A DNA stretch of 64,000 nucleotides from NCBI RefSeq assembly GCF_003854895.1, contig NZ_CP033966.1, positions 3,658,001-3,722,000 of the forward strand, given 5' to 3'. The DNA is from Pigmentiphaga sp. H8. Lineage in GTDB: Bacteria > Pseudomonadota > Gammaproteobacteria > Burkholderiales > Burkholderiaceae_B. The stretch's first letter is position 1. The number at the start of each line of letters is the position of its first letter. The notes under the pieces are model-generated. The model ran no database searches. It was given only the letters and a program-made list of their open reading frames with translations, and was not told the DNA's origin. The position numbers and the translations under genes are program-made. Shown one piece after another: positions 1-11,369 of this stretch.

Positions 1-560
1 TCAAGCGCGCCGCCGACGCCGACCATCCCATGGCCATGAACATGCTCGGCCAATGCCACCACCACGGCTGGGGCGTGCCGGTGAACCTCGTGCTGGCGAC
101 CTACTGGTACCGGCTGGCCGCGCAGCAGGGACTGGACTGGGGCATGTACAACTACGCCACCGCCCTGGCGCTGGGCGAAGGCGTTTCCACCGACCGGCCC
201 CAGGCGCTGGCATGGTTCGAAAAGGCGGCGGCGCTGGGCCATGCGAAATCGATCAACATCATCGGCGGCTTCCACGAAGACGGCTGGGAAGTCCCGGTCG
301 ACAAACAGCAGGCCCTCGAACACTACCGCCGCGCGGCCGAGGGAGGCGACTTCCGCGGACAGTTCAACTACGCGCGCCTCTTGATCGAGCGCGGCGACAT
401 CGACGCCGCGCTGCCCTGGCTCGACCGCCTGCCCGCAACCGCCACCCCGGCCTTTCTCGCCAAGGCCCGCGCCTTCCTGGAACAGGTCGCCGACGCACGC
501 GTGCGCGCCAAGGCCGCCGAACTGGCCGTACGCCCGGCCACGCGAGGTCCCGCCGCATGA
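1..560 (+). CDS. Sel1-like repeat protein, C-terminal part
   Basis: The reading frame is already open at the left edge, so the N-terminus lies outside the window. The visible 186 residues contain tandem Sel1/TPR-like units with the usual pattern of small and aromatic residues (A..WYRLAAQQG, ALAWFEKAAALGH, ALEHYRRAAEGGD), each about 36 residues. Sel1 repeats form alpha-helical solenoids that bind proteins; no catalytic domain is visible here. The stop codon overlaps the ATG of the following hydrolase gene, so the two are probably co-translated. Its specific partner cannot be told from sequence. Confidence 0.8.
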   Translation, partial: KRAADADHPMAMNMLGQCHHHGWGVPVNLVLATYWYRLAAQQGLDWGMYNYATALALGEGVSTDRPQALAWFEKAAALGHAKSINIIGGFHEDGWEVPVDKQQALEHYRRAAEGGDFRGQFNYARLLIERGDIDAALPWLDRLPATATPAFLAKARAFLEQVADARVRAKAAELAVRPATRGPAA

Positions 561-1480
561 TGGCTTGGGCCATGCGCGGGTTCACGCTCGGCGTGGCGCT
601 CCTGGTGGCGCTGACCTCGTGGGCCCTGTCGGCCTGGCTGCCCTGGCCCGCCGCCCTGCTGGCCGCGCTCGTGCTGGCCGTCGTCATCCACGCGGCGGTC
701 GTCGCCCTGGGCTTCGCGCTGGCCAGGCTGCTGACCGACCGCGGCGGCCCCGCCGGCCCGCCCGGCTGGCTGGCCGCCATGCCCAAGGAAATCTACCTTT
801 CCCTGCGCAACATGTACCTGGACATCCCGTGGCGGCACCGCTGGCCCATCCGCATGCCCGCCCATGCGCGCGGCGCCGTGCTGCTGGTGCACGGCTACGG
901 CTGCAACCGCGGCGTCTGGCGCGACTTCGATACCTGGCTGGCTGCGCGCGGCTGGATCGTCGCCGCGCTGGACCTGGAACCGCCCCGGGCCGGCATAGAC
1001 GGATTCGGCAAGCAGGTGGCCGCCGAGGCCGCCGCCCTGGTGCTGCGCACGGGCCACGAGCGAGTGACCGTGATCGCGCACAGCATGGGCGGCCTCGCGA
1101 CGCGGGCCGCGCTGCGCGTCGTACCCGACGCGCCCATCGGCCACGTCATCACCCTGGGCACGCCGCACCGGGGTACCTGGCACGCACGCTTCGGGCGCGG
1201 GGAATGCGCGGCCCAGATGCTGCCCGACAGTCCCTGGCTGTGCGACTTGCAGACCGCCGAGACCCCGGCGGTGGCCAGCCGGTGCATCTGCATCGCCTCG
1301 CACCACGACAACATCGTCTGCCCCGTGGATCGCGCCTTGCTGCCGGGCGCCGCGGCCAGCCTCGTGGTGGCCCGTGTGGGACACATGGCCCTGGCCCACG
1401 ATGCCGGCGTGCGGGCTTTCATCGAACAACGCCTGTCGGCCCTGCACGCCCTGGAAACGGCGGAAAGCGACGCGGCCTGA
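557..1480 (+). CDS. Membrane-anchored alpha/beta hydrolase, lipase/esterase-like
   Basis: A 307-residue protein. The first ~60 residues are two hydrophobic segments, so the enzyme is likely tethered to the inner membrane. The remainder is an alpha/beta hydrolase: an oxyanion-hole HGYG motif (LLVHGYG), a nucleophile elbow AHSMGG carrying the catalytic Ser, a TLGTPHRGT segment typical of triacylglycerol lipases and PGAP1-like esterases, and a late VGHMALAHD with the probable catalytic His. Two adjacent ATG codons (557 and 560) could start it; 557 overlaps the upstream stop as ATGA, so translational coupling with the Sel1 gene is likely. Substrate unknown; lipid or ester hydrolysis is the family inference. 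Confidence 0.8.
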   Translation: MMAWAMRGFTLGVALLVALTSWALSAWLPWPAALLAALVLAVVIHAAVVALGFALARLLTDRGGPAGPPGWLAAMPKEIYLSLRNMYLDIPWRHRWPIRMPAHARGAVLLVHGYGCNRGVWRDFDTWLAARGWIVAALDLEPPRAGIDGFGKQVAAEAAALVLRTGHERVTVIAHSMGGLATRAALRVVPDAPIGHVITLGTPHRGTWHARFGRGECAAQMLPDSPWLCDLQTAETPAVASRCICIASHHDNIVCPVDRALLPGAAASLVVARVGHMALAHDAGVRAFIEQRLSALHALETAESDAA

Positions 1481-1557
1481 CAACGGTCCGGCACCGTCAC
1501 AAACACGTCATCGCGGCATGTTTCCATTCATTCCATGGAAACATCCTCCCGGCCAGC

Positions 1558-2445
1558 GTGACGACATCGCTCCCTACCCAATGGCGCACCATCTGGATCT
1601 CGGATCTGCATCTGGGAACCGCCGGCTGCAACGCCAGCCACCTGCTGGATTTCCTCAAGCACAACGAGGCCGAGACCCTTTATCTGGTCGGCGACATCAT
1701 CGACGGCTGGCAGCTCCGCAAGAGCTGGACCTGGCCCCAGGCCCACAACGACGTGGTGCAGAAGGTATTGCGCAAGGCGCGCAAGGGGACGCGCGTCGTC
1801 TTCATTCCCGGCAACCACGATGAATTCGCCCGGCAGTTCATCGGCTATGCCTTCGGCGACATCCAGGTCCAGGAAGACGCCGTCCACGTCACGGCCGACG
1901 GCAAGCGCCTGTGGGTCACCCACGGCGACCAGTTCGACGGCGTGATCCAGCACAGCAAGTGGCTGGCCCACCTGGGCGACACGCTATACACCTTCGCGCT
2001 GTGGCTGAACCTGCACTTCAACCGCGTGCGCCGCCGCCTGGGACTGCACTACTGGTCGCTGTCCCAGTACCTGAAGCACAAGGTGAAGAACGCCGTGTCC
2101 TTCATCACCAACTTCGAGGACGTGCTGGTCAACGAGGCCAGGCGCCAGGGCTACGACGGCGTCGTGTGCGGCCACATCCACAAGCCGGAGATCCGGCATG
2201 TGGATGGGGTGCTGTACTGCAATGACGGGGATTGGGTGGAAAGCCTGTCGGCCCTGGTCGAGGACGAGCACGGCCAGCTGCAGCTGGTGTACTGGACCCA
2301 TCTGACCGACGCGGGCGAGCCGGCGGCGGTCAAGTCCAGGCGGCGCCGGCCGCTGGAACTGCCCGCCCTGCCCTCGGCCTTGGCGCCCCGCCCCGCGCCC
2401 CAGCCGGCCCGCGAAAGCTCGCAGACCGAAACGGCCGACGTCTGA
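1558..2445 (+). CDS. LpxH-like calcineurin-fold metallophosphoesterase
   Basis: A 295-residue metallophosphoesterase with all five motif blocks: ISDLHLG near the N-terminus, VGDIIDG, PGNHDE, THGDQFDG and GHIHKPE, which supply the two-metal site ligands. The arrangement and length fit the UDP-2,3-diacylglucosamine pyrophosphatase-like (LpxH/YbbF-related) family, which cleaves the pyrophosphate in lipid A precursors; many beta-proteobacteria carry such paralogues in addition to true LpxH, so lipid A function is not certain. The C-terminal ~40 residues are a proline/arginine-rich tail not needed for catalysis. The start is taken as GTG at 1558, because no in-frame ATG precedes the first catalytic motif. 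Confidence 0.78.
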   Translation: MTTSLPTQWRTIWISDLHLGTAGCNASHLLDFLKHNEAETLYLVGDIIDGWQLRKSWTWPQAHNDVVQKVLRKARKGTRVVFIPGNHDEFARQFIGYAFGDIQVQEDAVHVTADGKRLWVTHGDQFDGVIQHSKWLAHLGDTLYTFALWLNLHFNRVRRRLGLHYWSLSQYLKHKVKNAVSFITNFEDVLVNEARRQGYDGVVCGHIHKPEIRHVDGVLYCNDGDWVESLSALVEDEHGQLQLVYWTHLTDAGEPAAVKSRRRRPLELPALPSALAPRPAPQPARESSQTETADV

Positions 2446-2463
2446 CCCGCCCGAAGGCGGCGA

Positions 2464-2682
2464 TCAGCGCCTGCGTCCCAGCACGATCACCGCGGCGCCG
2501 ACCACGATGGCGGCCACGCCGGCCCAGGTGGGAATGGGAACCGTCTTCCGGGTATCGGCGGTGGCCTCGACCGGACCGACCTTGAGCAGCGTTTCTTCCG
2601 ACGTGTACGAAAAGCCCTTGTAGCCCAGCGCGACCACGCCCAGCACGATCAGCAGCAGGCCGACGATGACGGATGCCTTCAT
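2464..2682 (-). CDS. Small inner-membrane protein with two TM segments
   Basis: A 72-residue protein convergent with the phosphoesterase gene. It has an N-terminal hydrophobic helix (VIVGLLLIVLGVVALGY), a polar middle of about 30 residues and a second hydrophobic helix before a terminal RRR, the profile of a hairpin inner-membrane protein with a periplasmic loop. The start ATG at 2682 has a strong purine-rich ribosome site (GGGGGAGAT) just upstream; an earlier in-frame ATG at 2715 has none. Proteins of this pattern are common and uncharacterised in proteobacteria; no function is assigned. Confidence 0.65.
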   Translation of the reverse strand: MKASVIVGLLLIVLGVVALGYKGFSYTSEETLLKVGPVEATADTRKTVPIPTWAGVAAIVVGAAVIVLGRRR

Positions 2683-2765
2683 ATCTCCCCCTTTTTGGTG
2701 ATGTGACGGCATCAAGATAACCGATGCCCGGCCGCCACGGTGGAGCAGCTAGCAATTCCTTACCT

Positions 2766-2782
2766 CTGGCACTGCCCTTGCC
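2766..2782 (+). promoter_or_regulatory. Sigma-54-like -24/-12 element upstream of feoA
   Basis: The sequence CTGGCACTGCCCTTGCC has GG and GC dinucleotides separated by ten bases and matches the sigma-54 consensus (TGGCAC-N5-TTGC) exactly in its ten defined positions. Transcription would begin near 2793 and run through the Fur box into feoA. No activator site was identified, so use in vivo is an inference. Confidence 0.45.
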
Positions 2783-2821
2783 GATATGGCGGCTATTCGC
2801 CCCGGATCGGTGCAAAACTTT

Positions 2822-2844
2822 TATAATTAGTAATCGTTTTCATT
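2822..2844 (+). promoter_or_regulatory. Probable Fur box overlapping a -10 hexamer
   Basis: A perfect TATAAT (2822-2827) merges into an AT-rich imperfect palindrome (about 2825-2844) whose right half, TAATCGTTTTCATT, differs from the classical Fur consensus half at only two of 14 positions. It lies 20 bases before feoA, an AT-rich island in GC-rich DNA. Fe(II)-Fur would repress feoAB here, as known for feo operons in many proteobacteria. Confidence 0.7.
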
Positions 2845-2864
2845 TTCTTCTACCGAACGAGCAC

Positions 2865-3113
2865 ATGGCCATCCGCCTCTCCGAGCTACCTTACGGCCAT
2901 GACGCCGCCGTCAACGCCGTCGAAGACGCCGCCCCGGCGGACCCCATTGCCGTGCGCCTGCGCGATCTCGGATTCGTGGCGGGCGAGCGCGTGCGCATCG
3001 TGGCGCGCGGCCCGATCGGAGCCGACCCCCTGCTGATACAGATCGGTTTCACCCGTTTCGCCCTGCGCCGCTCCGAAGCCGCGCGGGTCCTGGTCGAACC
3101 GCTCGCTTCCTGA
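2865..3113 (+). CDS. feoA: FeoA, ferrous iron transport accessory protein
   Basis: An 82-residue SH3-like FeoA domain protein: conserved RLRDLGFVAGERVRIVARGP segment, followed by PLLIQIGFTRFALRRSEA, the usual core of FeoA. FeoA is a cytoplasmic partner of the FeoB iron transporter. It precedes feoB by six bases, so the two are one transcription unit. The ATG at 2865 is chosen because it begins the conserved domain; the longer open frame upstream crosses the Fur box. Iron repression through the box immediately upstream is expected. Confidence 0.93.
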   Translation: MAIRLSELPYGHDAAVNAVEDAAPADPIAVRLRDLGFVAGERVRIVARGPIGADPLLIQIGFTRFALRRSEAARVLVEPLAS

Positions 3114-3119
3114 ATCCCG

Positions 3120-4967
<1,848 letters not shown>

Positions 4968-4983
4968 CACCTGGGAGGCTTCC

Positions 4984-5262
4984 ATGAGCGCCTATTCCCT
5001 GTTCGAGCTCTCGGTGGTGGCCCTGATCGTGGCCGCCTGCGCCATCCGGGCCTTCGGCCGCTTCGCGCCCAAGACGCGCATGCGCATGCAATCGTGGCTG
5101 GCGCTCCGCCTGGACCGCCCGGGCCAGGCCGCCTGGCTGCGAAAACTGGGCAGGAAACTGGGCGCCGCCGCGCCCGACGCGGGATGCGGCAGCGGCTGCG
5201 GGACATGCGGAACCTGCGGCCCTGGCGAAACCAAGACCGTCCAGGTCCACGCAAGAAAGTAG
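4984..5262 (+). CDS. FeoB-associated Cys-rich membrane protein (DUF6587-like)
   Basis: A 92-residue protein 16 bases after feoB. It has one N-terminal hydrophobic helix (about residues 7-24), a basic middle section and a tight cysteine cluster CGSGCGTCGTCG near the C-terminus. Position and architecture fit the DUF6587-type proteins that occupy the FeoC slot in Bordetella and Burkholderia feo operons. The cysteines could bind iron or an Fe-S cluster, or sense redox state; this is inference. A ribosome site GGGAGG precedes the ATG. Confidence 0.75.
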   Translation: MSAYSLFELSVVALIVAACAIRAFGRFAPKTRMRMQSWLALRLDRPGQAAWLRKLGRKLGAAAPDAGCGSGCGTCGTCGPGETKTVQVHARK

Positions 5263-5282
5263 AAAGGAAACCGGGCTGGCTG

Positions 5283-5735
5283 TCAGCCCCGCGCTGCCCC
5301 GGGCGTCAGGTCGAACAGGCTCGTGGCGGTCAATTCCAGGACCTCCTTCCCATCCTGGTTCAACAGATGCCAGCGCCAGCGCAGCACGCCCAGCTCGGGC
5401 CGGCTGCGCGAGGTCCGCACTTCCAGCACCTCGGCACGCAAACGCAATTCGTCTCCCGACATGACCGGATGGGGCCAGCGCACCTGTTCGACGCCTGGCG
5501 ACGCGAACGACTCGGAGTCGTGCAGCACCGCCCTGACGGCCAGGTCCATCGCAATGCCGCAGGTCTGCCATCCGCTGGCGATCAGCGCGCCGAACCGCCC
5601 CTTGCCCGCGGCCTTGCCGTCCACGTGGAACCACTGCGGATCGTAGCTGCGGGCGAAGGCCAGCATCTCCGCCTCCTCGATCCGCCGGGGGCCGGCTTCG
5701 ATGATCATGCCCGGGTGGAAATCGGCAAACTTCAT
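5283..5735 (-). CDS. MaoC-like hotdog-fold dehydratase/hydratase
   Basis: A 150-residue single-hotdog protein. The segment DPQWFHVDGKAA followed by LIASGWQTCGIAMDL is the MaoC/R-specific enoyl-CoA hydratase signature, with Asp and His of the hydratase motif. Such enzymes hydrate 2-enoyl-CoA thioesters. It is the last gene of the minus-strand arm of the benzoate cluster, about 40 bases downstream of a degenerate crotonase frame, suggesting a role in beta-oxidation of the ring-opened C6 acyl-CoA, though genes of this family are promiscuous. Confidence 0.8.
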   Translation of the reverse strand: MKFADFHPGMIIEAGPRRIEEAEMLAFARSYDPQWFHVDGKAAGKGRFGALIASGWQTCGIAMDLAVRAVLHDSESFASPGVEQVRWPHPVMSGDELRLRAEVLEVRTSRSRPELGVLRWRWHLLNQDGKEVLELTATSLFDLTPGAARG

Positions 5736-5778
5736 TGCGTCGTTCTCCTTGTTGTTGACGCCCTGCTCCAGCCGCCGC

Positions 5779-5997
5779 TCATCCGCCGAAACGCGGCGGA
5801 CGCTTCTCGCTCAGGGCCGCCAGCCCTTCGCGCGCATCGGCTCCGGCGAATCCCATGATCTCCATCGCCAGGGAATGCTCGAAGGCCGGCCAGGCGGCGA
5901 GTTCGGCCACGCCATCGTCGCCAAGGTCGATGCGGAAATCCTGGGTATCCACGGCCAGGGAACGAGACATCGGGAAACTCTGCTGGGTGGGTGTCAT
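5779..5997 (-). pseudogene. Enoyl-CoA hydratase (crotonase) remnant with internal deletion
   Basis: A 72-residue frame. The end, ADAREGLAALSEKRPPRF, is the standard C-terminus of enoyl-CoA hydratases, and the segment FRIDLGDDGVAEL resembles the first beta strands of the same family. About 190 residues carrying the oxyanion hole and catalytic site are absent between them. The frame itself is intact and its ATG overlaps the stop of the upstream hydratase (ATGA), so it may still be translated, but it cannot be an active crotonase. An in-frame internal deletion is the simplest explanation. Confidence 0.65.
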
Positions 5998-6776
5998 CGG
6001 ATCCAGGCCGCGGGCCGCTTGGCCAGGAAGGCCGCGAAACCCTCGCGCGCCTCGTCGGTACCGCGCACGCGGCTGATCGTGCGGGCGGTCAGCTCGCGCA
6101 CCTCGGGGGTGACGGGGCCGACTTCCAGTTGTCCGAACAAGCCCTTGATCTCGGCCAGCGCCCGCGGGCCGTTGGCCAGCAGTTCAGCCACGATCGCCTC
6201 GACCGCGGCATCCAGGTCGGGGATGTCGACCACCTGCTGCACCATGCCCATGTCCAGCGCCGCCTGCGCGTCGATGCGCGAGGCGGTCAGCGCCAGGCGC
6301 TGCGCATGGCGCTTGCCCACGGCATTGACCAGATAGGGACTGATGACGGCGGGCAGGATGCCGAAACGGGCCTCGCTGGCGGCGAAACGGGCATCGCTGC
6401 TGGCCACCGCCATGTCGCACGCGCAGGCCAGCCCCACGCCGCCGCCCAGCGCCACGCCGTGGACGCGGGCGATCGTCGGCTTGGGACAGGACGCGATGGC
6501 GTCCAGCATGGCGGCGAAGCGCCGGGCGTCCTCCAGATTCCATTCCACGCTGGCCTGGCTGGCGCGCTGCATCCACTGCAGGTCCGCCCCTGCGCTGAAG
6601 GCCTTGCCTTCCCCGGAAAGCACGATCACCCGCACGGCCTCGTCCCGGCCCAACTCGGCGAAGACCGTGGCCAGTTCTTCGATCATCCGTTCGTCGAAGG
6701 CGTTGAAGACCTCGGGCCGCGCCATGCGCACGTCGACCACGCCCGATTCGTTCCTGGTTATCCGAAGAGTGTCCAT
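5994..6776 (-). CDS. Enoyl-CoA hydratase/isomerase
   Basis: A 260-residue crotonase. Oxyanion-hole segments are intact: FSAGADLQWM and HGVALGGGVGLACACD, followed by SEARFGILPAVISPYL and a C-terminal DEAREGFAAFLAKRP. It is five bases after boxA on the same strand, so it belongs to the box operon. In the aerobic benzoyl-CoA route the ring-opened 3,4-dehydroadipyl-CoA must be isomerised or hydrated on the way to beta-ketoadipyl-CoA; this enzyme is a fitting candidate. A methylglutaconyl-CoA hydratase-like specificity cannot be excluded. Confidence 0.88.
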   Translation of the reverse strand: MDTLRITRNESGVVDVRMARPEVFNAFDERMIEELATVFAELGRDEAVRVIVLSGEGKAFSAGADLQWMQRASQASVEWNLEDARRFAAMLDAIASCPKPTIARVHGVALGGGVGLACACDMAVASSDARFAASEARFGILPAVISPYLVNAVGKRHAQRLALTASRIDAQAALDMGMVQQVVDIPDLDAAVEAIVAELLANGPRALAEIKGLFGQLEVGPVTPEVRELTARTISRVRGTDEAREGFAAFLAKRPAAWIR

Positions 6777-6781
6777 GGGCT

Positions 6782-8056
6782 TTAGTAGGTCTCGAGGTGC
6801 AGGCGGCCTTCGCGCTTGAGCGCAGCGGAAATGGCCTCCCAGTTCAGCCCGGCCTGCAAGGCCACGTCGCGCAGGGCGATGACGACGCCCTCTTCCATGC
6901 TCTTGAGCCCGCAGACATAGAAATGCGTATTGGCATCCTGCAGCAGTCCGGCCAGGTCCGCGGCGCGCTCGCGCATCAGGTCCTGGACGTAGCGCTTGGG
7001 CGTGCCCGGCGCGCGCGAGAACGCCAGGTTGATGTCGATGAAATCCTTGGGCAGGCTCATCAGGGGACCGAAGTAAGGCAGCTCTTCCTTGGTCCGGGCG
7101 CCGAAGAACAACATCAGCTTGCCGCCCTCGAACCTTCCCTTCCCGCGCAGCCGCCGCCGCCATTCGGTCATGGCCCGCATGGGCGCGCTGCCCGTCCCGG
7201 TACAGATCATCACGATGTGCGAGCGCGGATGATTGGGCATCAGGAACGAGGCGCCGAAGGGGCCGATGACCTGGACCTTGTCCCCCACCTTCAGGTCGCA
7301 TACATAGTTCGAACAGAGGCCTTGCACCGGGTTGCCCTGGTGGTCGGCCGTCACGCGCTTGACCGTCAGTGAAATGTTGTTGTAGCCGGGCCGCTCGCCA
7401 TTGCGGGGACTGGCGATGGAGTACTGGCGCGCATGATGCGCCTTGCCCTGGGCGTCGGCCCCGGGCGGCACGATGCCGATGGACTGGCCCTCCAGCACCG
7501 GGAATGGCAGCGAGCCGAAATCCAGCACGATGTGATGGGTCTCGTTCTGCGTGCCCGGCTCGTTGACGCGCACGTTGCCGACCACGGTAGCCGTGATCGG
7601 ACTGCGCGGGCCATACAGGTTGGTGTAGGCATGGGCGGCTGACCACGGAGGCGTGGTGGCGCCATGGGCACCCGAATTGAACGCCGCCTCGCCGGCGGCG
7701 GAGGCGGCCGGCTGCGGCGCCGCTTCCTGGACCGCCTCTTCCTCGACCGCTTCCGCGCCCGCCGCCGCCAATTGGTCGGGAGTCAGTTCGCCGGGAAGTT
7801 CATCCCAGGTGAACTGATCCTCGATGCTATAGGCGGCGGATTTCGGAACGGCACGCCAGTTGTCGATCGCCCCCGTGGGGCACGGCGGCACACAGGCCAT
7901 GCAACTGTTGCACACATCGGCCCGCACGACGTAGTTGTTGTCGTCGTGGGTGATGGCGTCGACGGGACACGTCGCTTCGCAGGTGTTGCAGCGTATGCAG
8001 ATTTCCGGGTCGATCAGGTGCTGCTTGATGACGACCGTCTGGACTGGCGTATCCAT
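6782..8056 (-). CDS. boxA: BoxA, reductase of benzoyl-CoA 2,3-epoxidase
   Basis: A 424-residue electron-transfer component that passes electrons from NADPH to the epoxidase BoxB. The N-terminus holds two 4Fe-4S motifs: Cys20, 23, 26, 30 and Cys49, 52, 55, 59. An Ala/Glu-rich linker leads to a ferredoxin-NADP reductase module: the FAD motif RQYSIAS, the nucleotide site CTGTGSAPMRA and a terminal LHLETY. Length and domain order match BoxA of Azoarcus-type pathways. It sits 13 bases after boxB, in the operon order boxC-boxB-boxA. Confidence 0.95.
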   Translation of the reverse strand: MDTPVQTVVIKQHLIDPEICIRCNTCEATCPVDAITHDDNNYVVRADVCNSCMACVPPCPTGAIDNWRAVPKSAAYSIEDQFTWDELPGELTPDQLAAAGAEAVEEEAVQEAAPQPAASAAGEAAFNSGAHGATTPPWSAAHAYTNLYGPRSPITATVVGNVRVNEPGTQNETHHIVLDFGSLPFPVLEGQSIGIVPPGADAQGKAHHARQYSIASPRNGERPGYNNISLTVKRVTADHQGNPVQGLCSNYVCDLKVGDKVQVIGPFGASFLMPNHPRSHIVMICTGTGSAPMRAMTEWRRRLRGKGRFEGGKLMLFFGARTKEELPYFGPLMSLPKDFIDINLAFSRAPGTPKRYVQDLMRERAADLAGLLQDANTHFYVCGLKSMEEGVVIALRDVALQAGLNWEAISAALKREGRLHLETY

Positions 8057-8069
8057 GATGAGGGCTTGC

Positions 8070-9497
<1,428 letters not shown>

Positions 9498-9529
9498 GTC
9501 TCGACTCCGTTGGTCCGGACTGCGGATGG

Positions 9530-11209
9530 TTACACTCGATTCAGATCGAAGGCCGCTTTCTCGCCCTTGCCGTACACCTTCAGGGCACCCTTTTCCCCCA
9601 CCGCGTTCGGCCGGTTGAAGATCCAGTTCTGCCACGCACTCAGGCGGCCGAAGATCCGCGTTTCCATGGTTTCCTGGCTGGCGAAGCGCAGATTGGCCTC
9701 CAGCCCGGTCAGCGCATCCGGCGACATGGCGGCGCGCTCCTCGATGGCGATGCGGATCTCGTCGGCCCAGTCGATGTCGTCCGGCGCCGCGGTCACCAGC
9801 CCCAGGGCGTAGGCGGCGTCCGCGTCCAGCGCCTTGCCGATCTGCGCCCGGGCGGCGGCCAGCGGCTCGGCTTCCTCGTAGAACCGGCGGTCCAGGCGCG
9901 ACTGGCCGTTGACCATCGGATAAGCGCCGAAATTCAGTTCCGACAGCGTCAGCTGCGGCGCGCGACCGGGTTCGTCGGGCAGCGCCAGCATATAGGCGCG
10001 GTCGGCGGCGAAAGCCAGTTCGGCCAGCGTACCGGCGAAGCACGAATCCGGCTCGATCAGCGCGAACAGCGAACGCGACGAGACGTCCAGCCGCGCCAGC
10101 GTGCGGCGCAGAAGGCCCGTGACCTCGCGCACGAACCAGTGGCCGGCGTGGCGCTGGAGCGTGGCGTCGCAGGCCAGCACCCGGGCGGCATCGCCCTGGG
10201 TCTTGAGCAGCCAGGTGCCGATGTCCAGTTCATTAGTGCGCATGTGCAGGATGGCGTCGTCCAGTTCACGCGCCATCGCCATCGGCCACCATGCCGTGCC
10301 GGCCGCCACGATGCCGCCCACGTCCTCGGGCTGCGCCGCATTCGGCGCCTTCACGGTGAACACGGCGCTGCGATTGGCGCGGTCTATCCGCACGTCCACG
10401 TAGCGGTAGCGCAGCGCATCGGCCTCTTCGGTGCGCTCGACGCGGACCAGGGCCACGCCCTTCGCGCCGGCCGGCCGGTCGCTGGCCTCGGCCAGTCGCT
10501 GCGCGCGCTCCTGCACCACCTGGGCGAACTGCGAAGGCTTGGGCGCACAGTCCACCAGCCGCCAGTCCACCGCCCGCTGGCCGCGCACGCCTTCGCTGGT
10601 CGTGCAGAAAATGTCGGCCAGGTCATGGCGCACGTGGCGCTTGTCCGTGACGCGGGTCAGGCCGCCTGTGCCGGGCAGCACGCCCAGCAGCGGCACCTCG
10701 GGCAGCGACACCGACGAGGACTTGTCGTCGATCAGCACCAGATCGTCGCAGGCCAGCGCCAGTTCATAGCCGCCGCCGGCGCAGGCGCCGTTGATGGCGG
10801 CCAGGAACTTCAGCCCCGAATGGCGGCTGGAGTCCTCGATGCCGTTGCGGGTCTCGTTGGTGAACTTGCAGAAATTCACCTTCCAGGCGTGGGTCGACAG
10901 CCCCAGCATGAAGATGTTGGCGCCGGAGCAGAAGATCCGGTCCTTCAGGCTGGTGACCACCACCGTGCGCACTTCCGGATGCTCGAAGCGGATGCGGTTC
11001 AGCGCATCGTGCAGTTCAATGTCCACGCCCAGATCATAGGAATTGAGCTTGAGCCGATACCCCGGCCGCAACCCGCCATCCTCGGCGATATCCAGGCCCA
11101 GCGTCGCCACCTGCCCCTCGAAACTCAGCTTCCAGTGCCGGTACCGGGACGGATCCGTACGGTAGTCCACCTTCCCGGAAGCCTGATCGGCCTGAACGAC
11201 ATTGCTCAT
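9530..11209 (-). CDS. boxC: BoxC, 2,3-epoxybenzoyl-CoA dihydrolase (ring cleavage)
   Basis: A 559-residue double-length crotonase-family lyase that hydrolyses the ring epoxide to 3,4-dehydroadipyl-CoA semialdehyde and formate. The first crotonase-like half carries KDRIFCSGANIFMLG and INGACAGGGYELALACDD; the second half is more divergent. The ATG at 11209 has the ribosome site GAGGAGA; a longer frame to 11233 lacks support. It is the first gene of the minus-strand box operon, behind the promoter at 11262-11290. Confidence 0.96.
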   Translation of the reverse strand: MSNVVQADQASGKVDYRTDPSRYRHWKLSFEGQVATLGLDIAEDGGLRPGYRLKLNSYDLGVDIELHDALNRIRFEHPEVRTVVVTSLKDRIFCSGANIFMLGLSTHAWKVNFCKFTNETRNGIEDSSRHSGLKFLAAINGACAGGGYELALACDDLVLIDDKSSSVSLPEVPLLGVLPGTGGLTRVTDKRHVRHDLADIFCTTSEGVRGQRAVDWRLVDCAPKPSQFAQVVQERAQRLAEASDRPAGAKGVALVRVERTEEADALRYRYVDVRIDRANRSAVFTVKAPNAAQPEDVGGIVAAGTAWWPMAMARELDDAILHMRTNELDIGTWLLKTQGDAARVLACDATLQRHAGHWFVREVTGLLRRTLARLDVSSRSLFALIEPDSCFAGTLAELAFAADRAYMLALPDEPGRAPQLTLSELNFGAYPMVNGQSRLDRRFYEEAEPLAAARAQIGKALDADAAYALGLVTAAPDDIDWADEIRIAIEERAAMSPDALTGLEANLRFASQETMETRIFGRLSAWQNWIFNRPNAVGEKGALKVYGKGEKAAFDLNRV

Positions 11210-11228
11210 GACATCTCCTCGACGTTTA

Positions 11229-11290
11229 TGCATCTTAGTGCATCAACTAGCAGTTGAATGAAAGATAGTTCATGCATCCAAGCGCGTCAA
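11229..11290 (-). promoter_or_regulatory. boxC promoter with TGCA-N6-TGCA operator
   Basis: Read on the minus strand, TTGACG (11290-11285), a 17-base spacer and TATCTT (11267-11262) form a sigma-70 promoter. A TGCA lies in the spacer (11273-11276), the palindrome CAACT-N3-AGTTG (11244-11256) covers the expected start, and TGCA-N6-TGCA (11229-11242) follows it. BoxR/BzdR-type repressors are known to bind TGCA repeats, so this is the likely BoxR-controlled site; benzoyl-CoA would release it. Confidence 0.65.
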
Positions 11291-11369
11291 GCCTCCGCCA
11301 ACTAGGATCAACCCTGACGATTCAGAACCCCCCCCCAACCCCAGACAACCGCCCCAGCCCCAGGAAACC

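Noticed and set aside
36..1480. Extension of the alpha/beta hydrolase frame upstream to 53
   Set aside because: The extension overlaps the Sel1 gene in another frame and has Arg/Pro-rich low-complexity composition; ATG 557 begins the hydrophobic leader.
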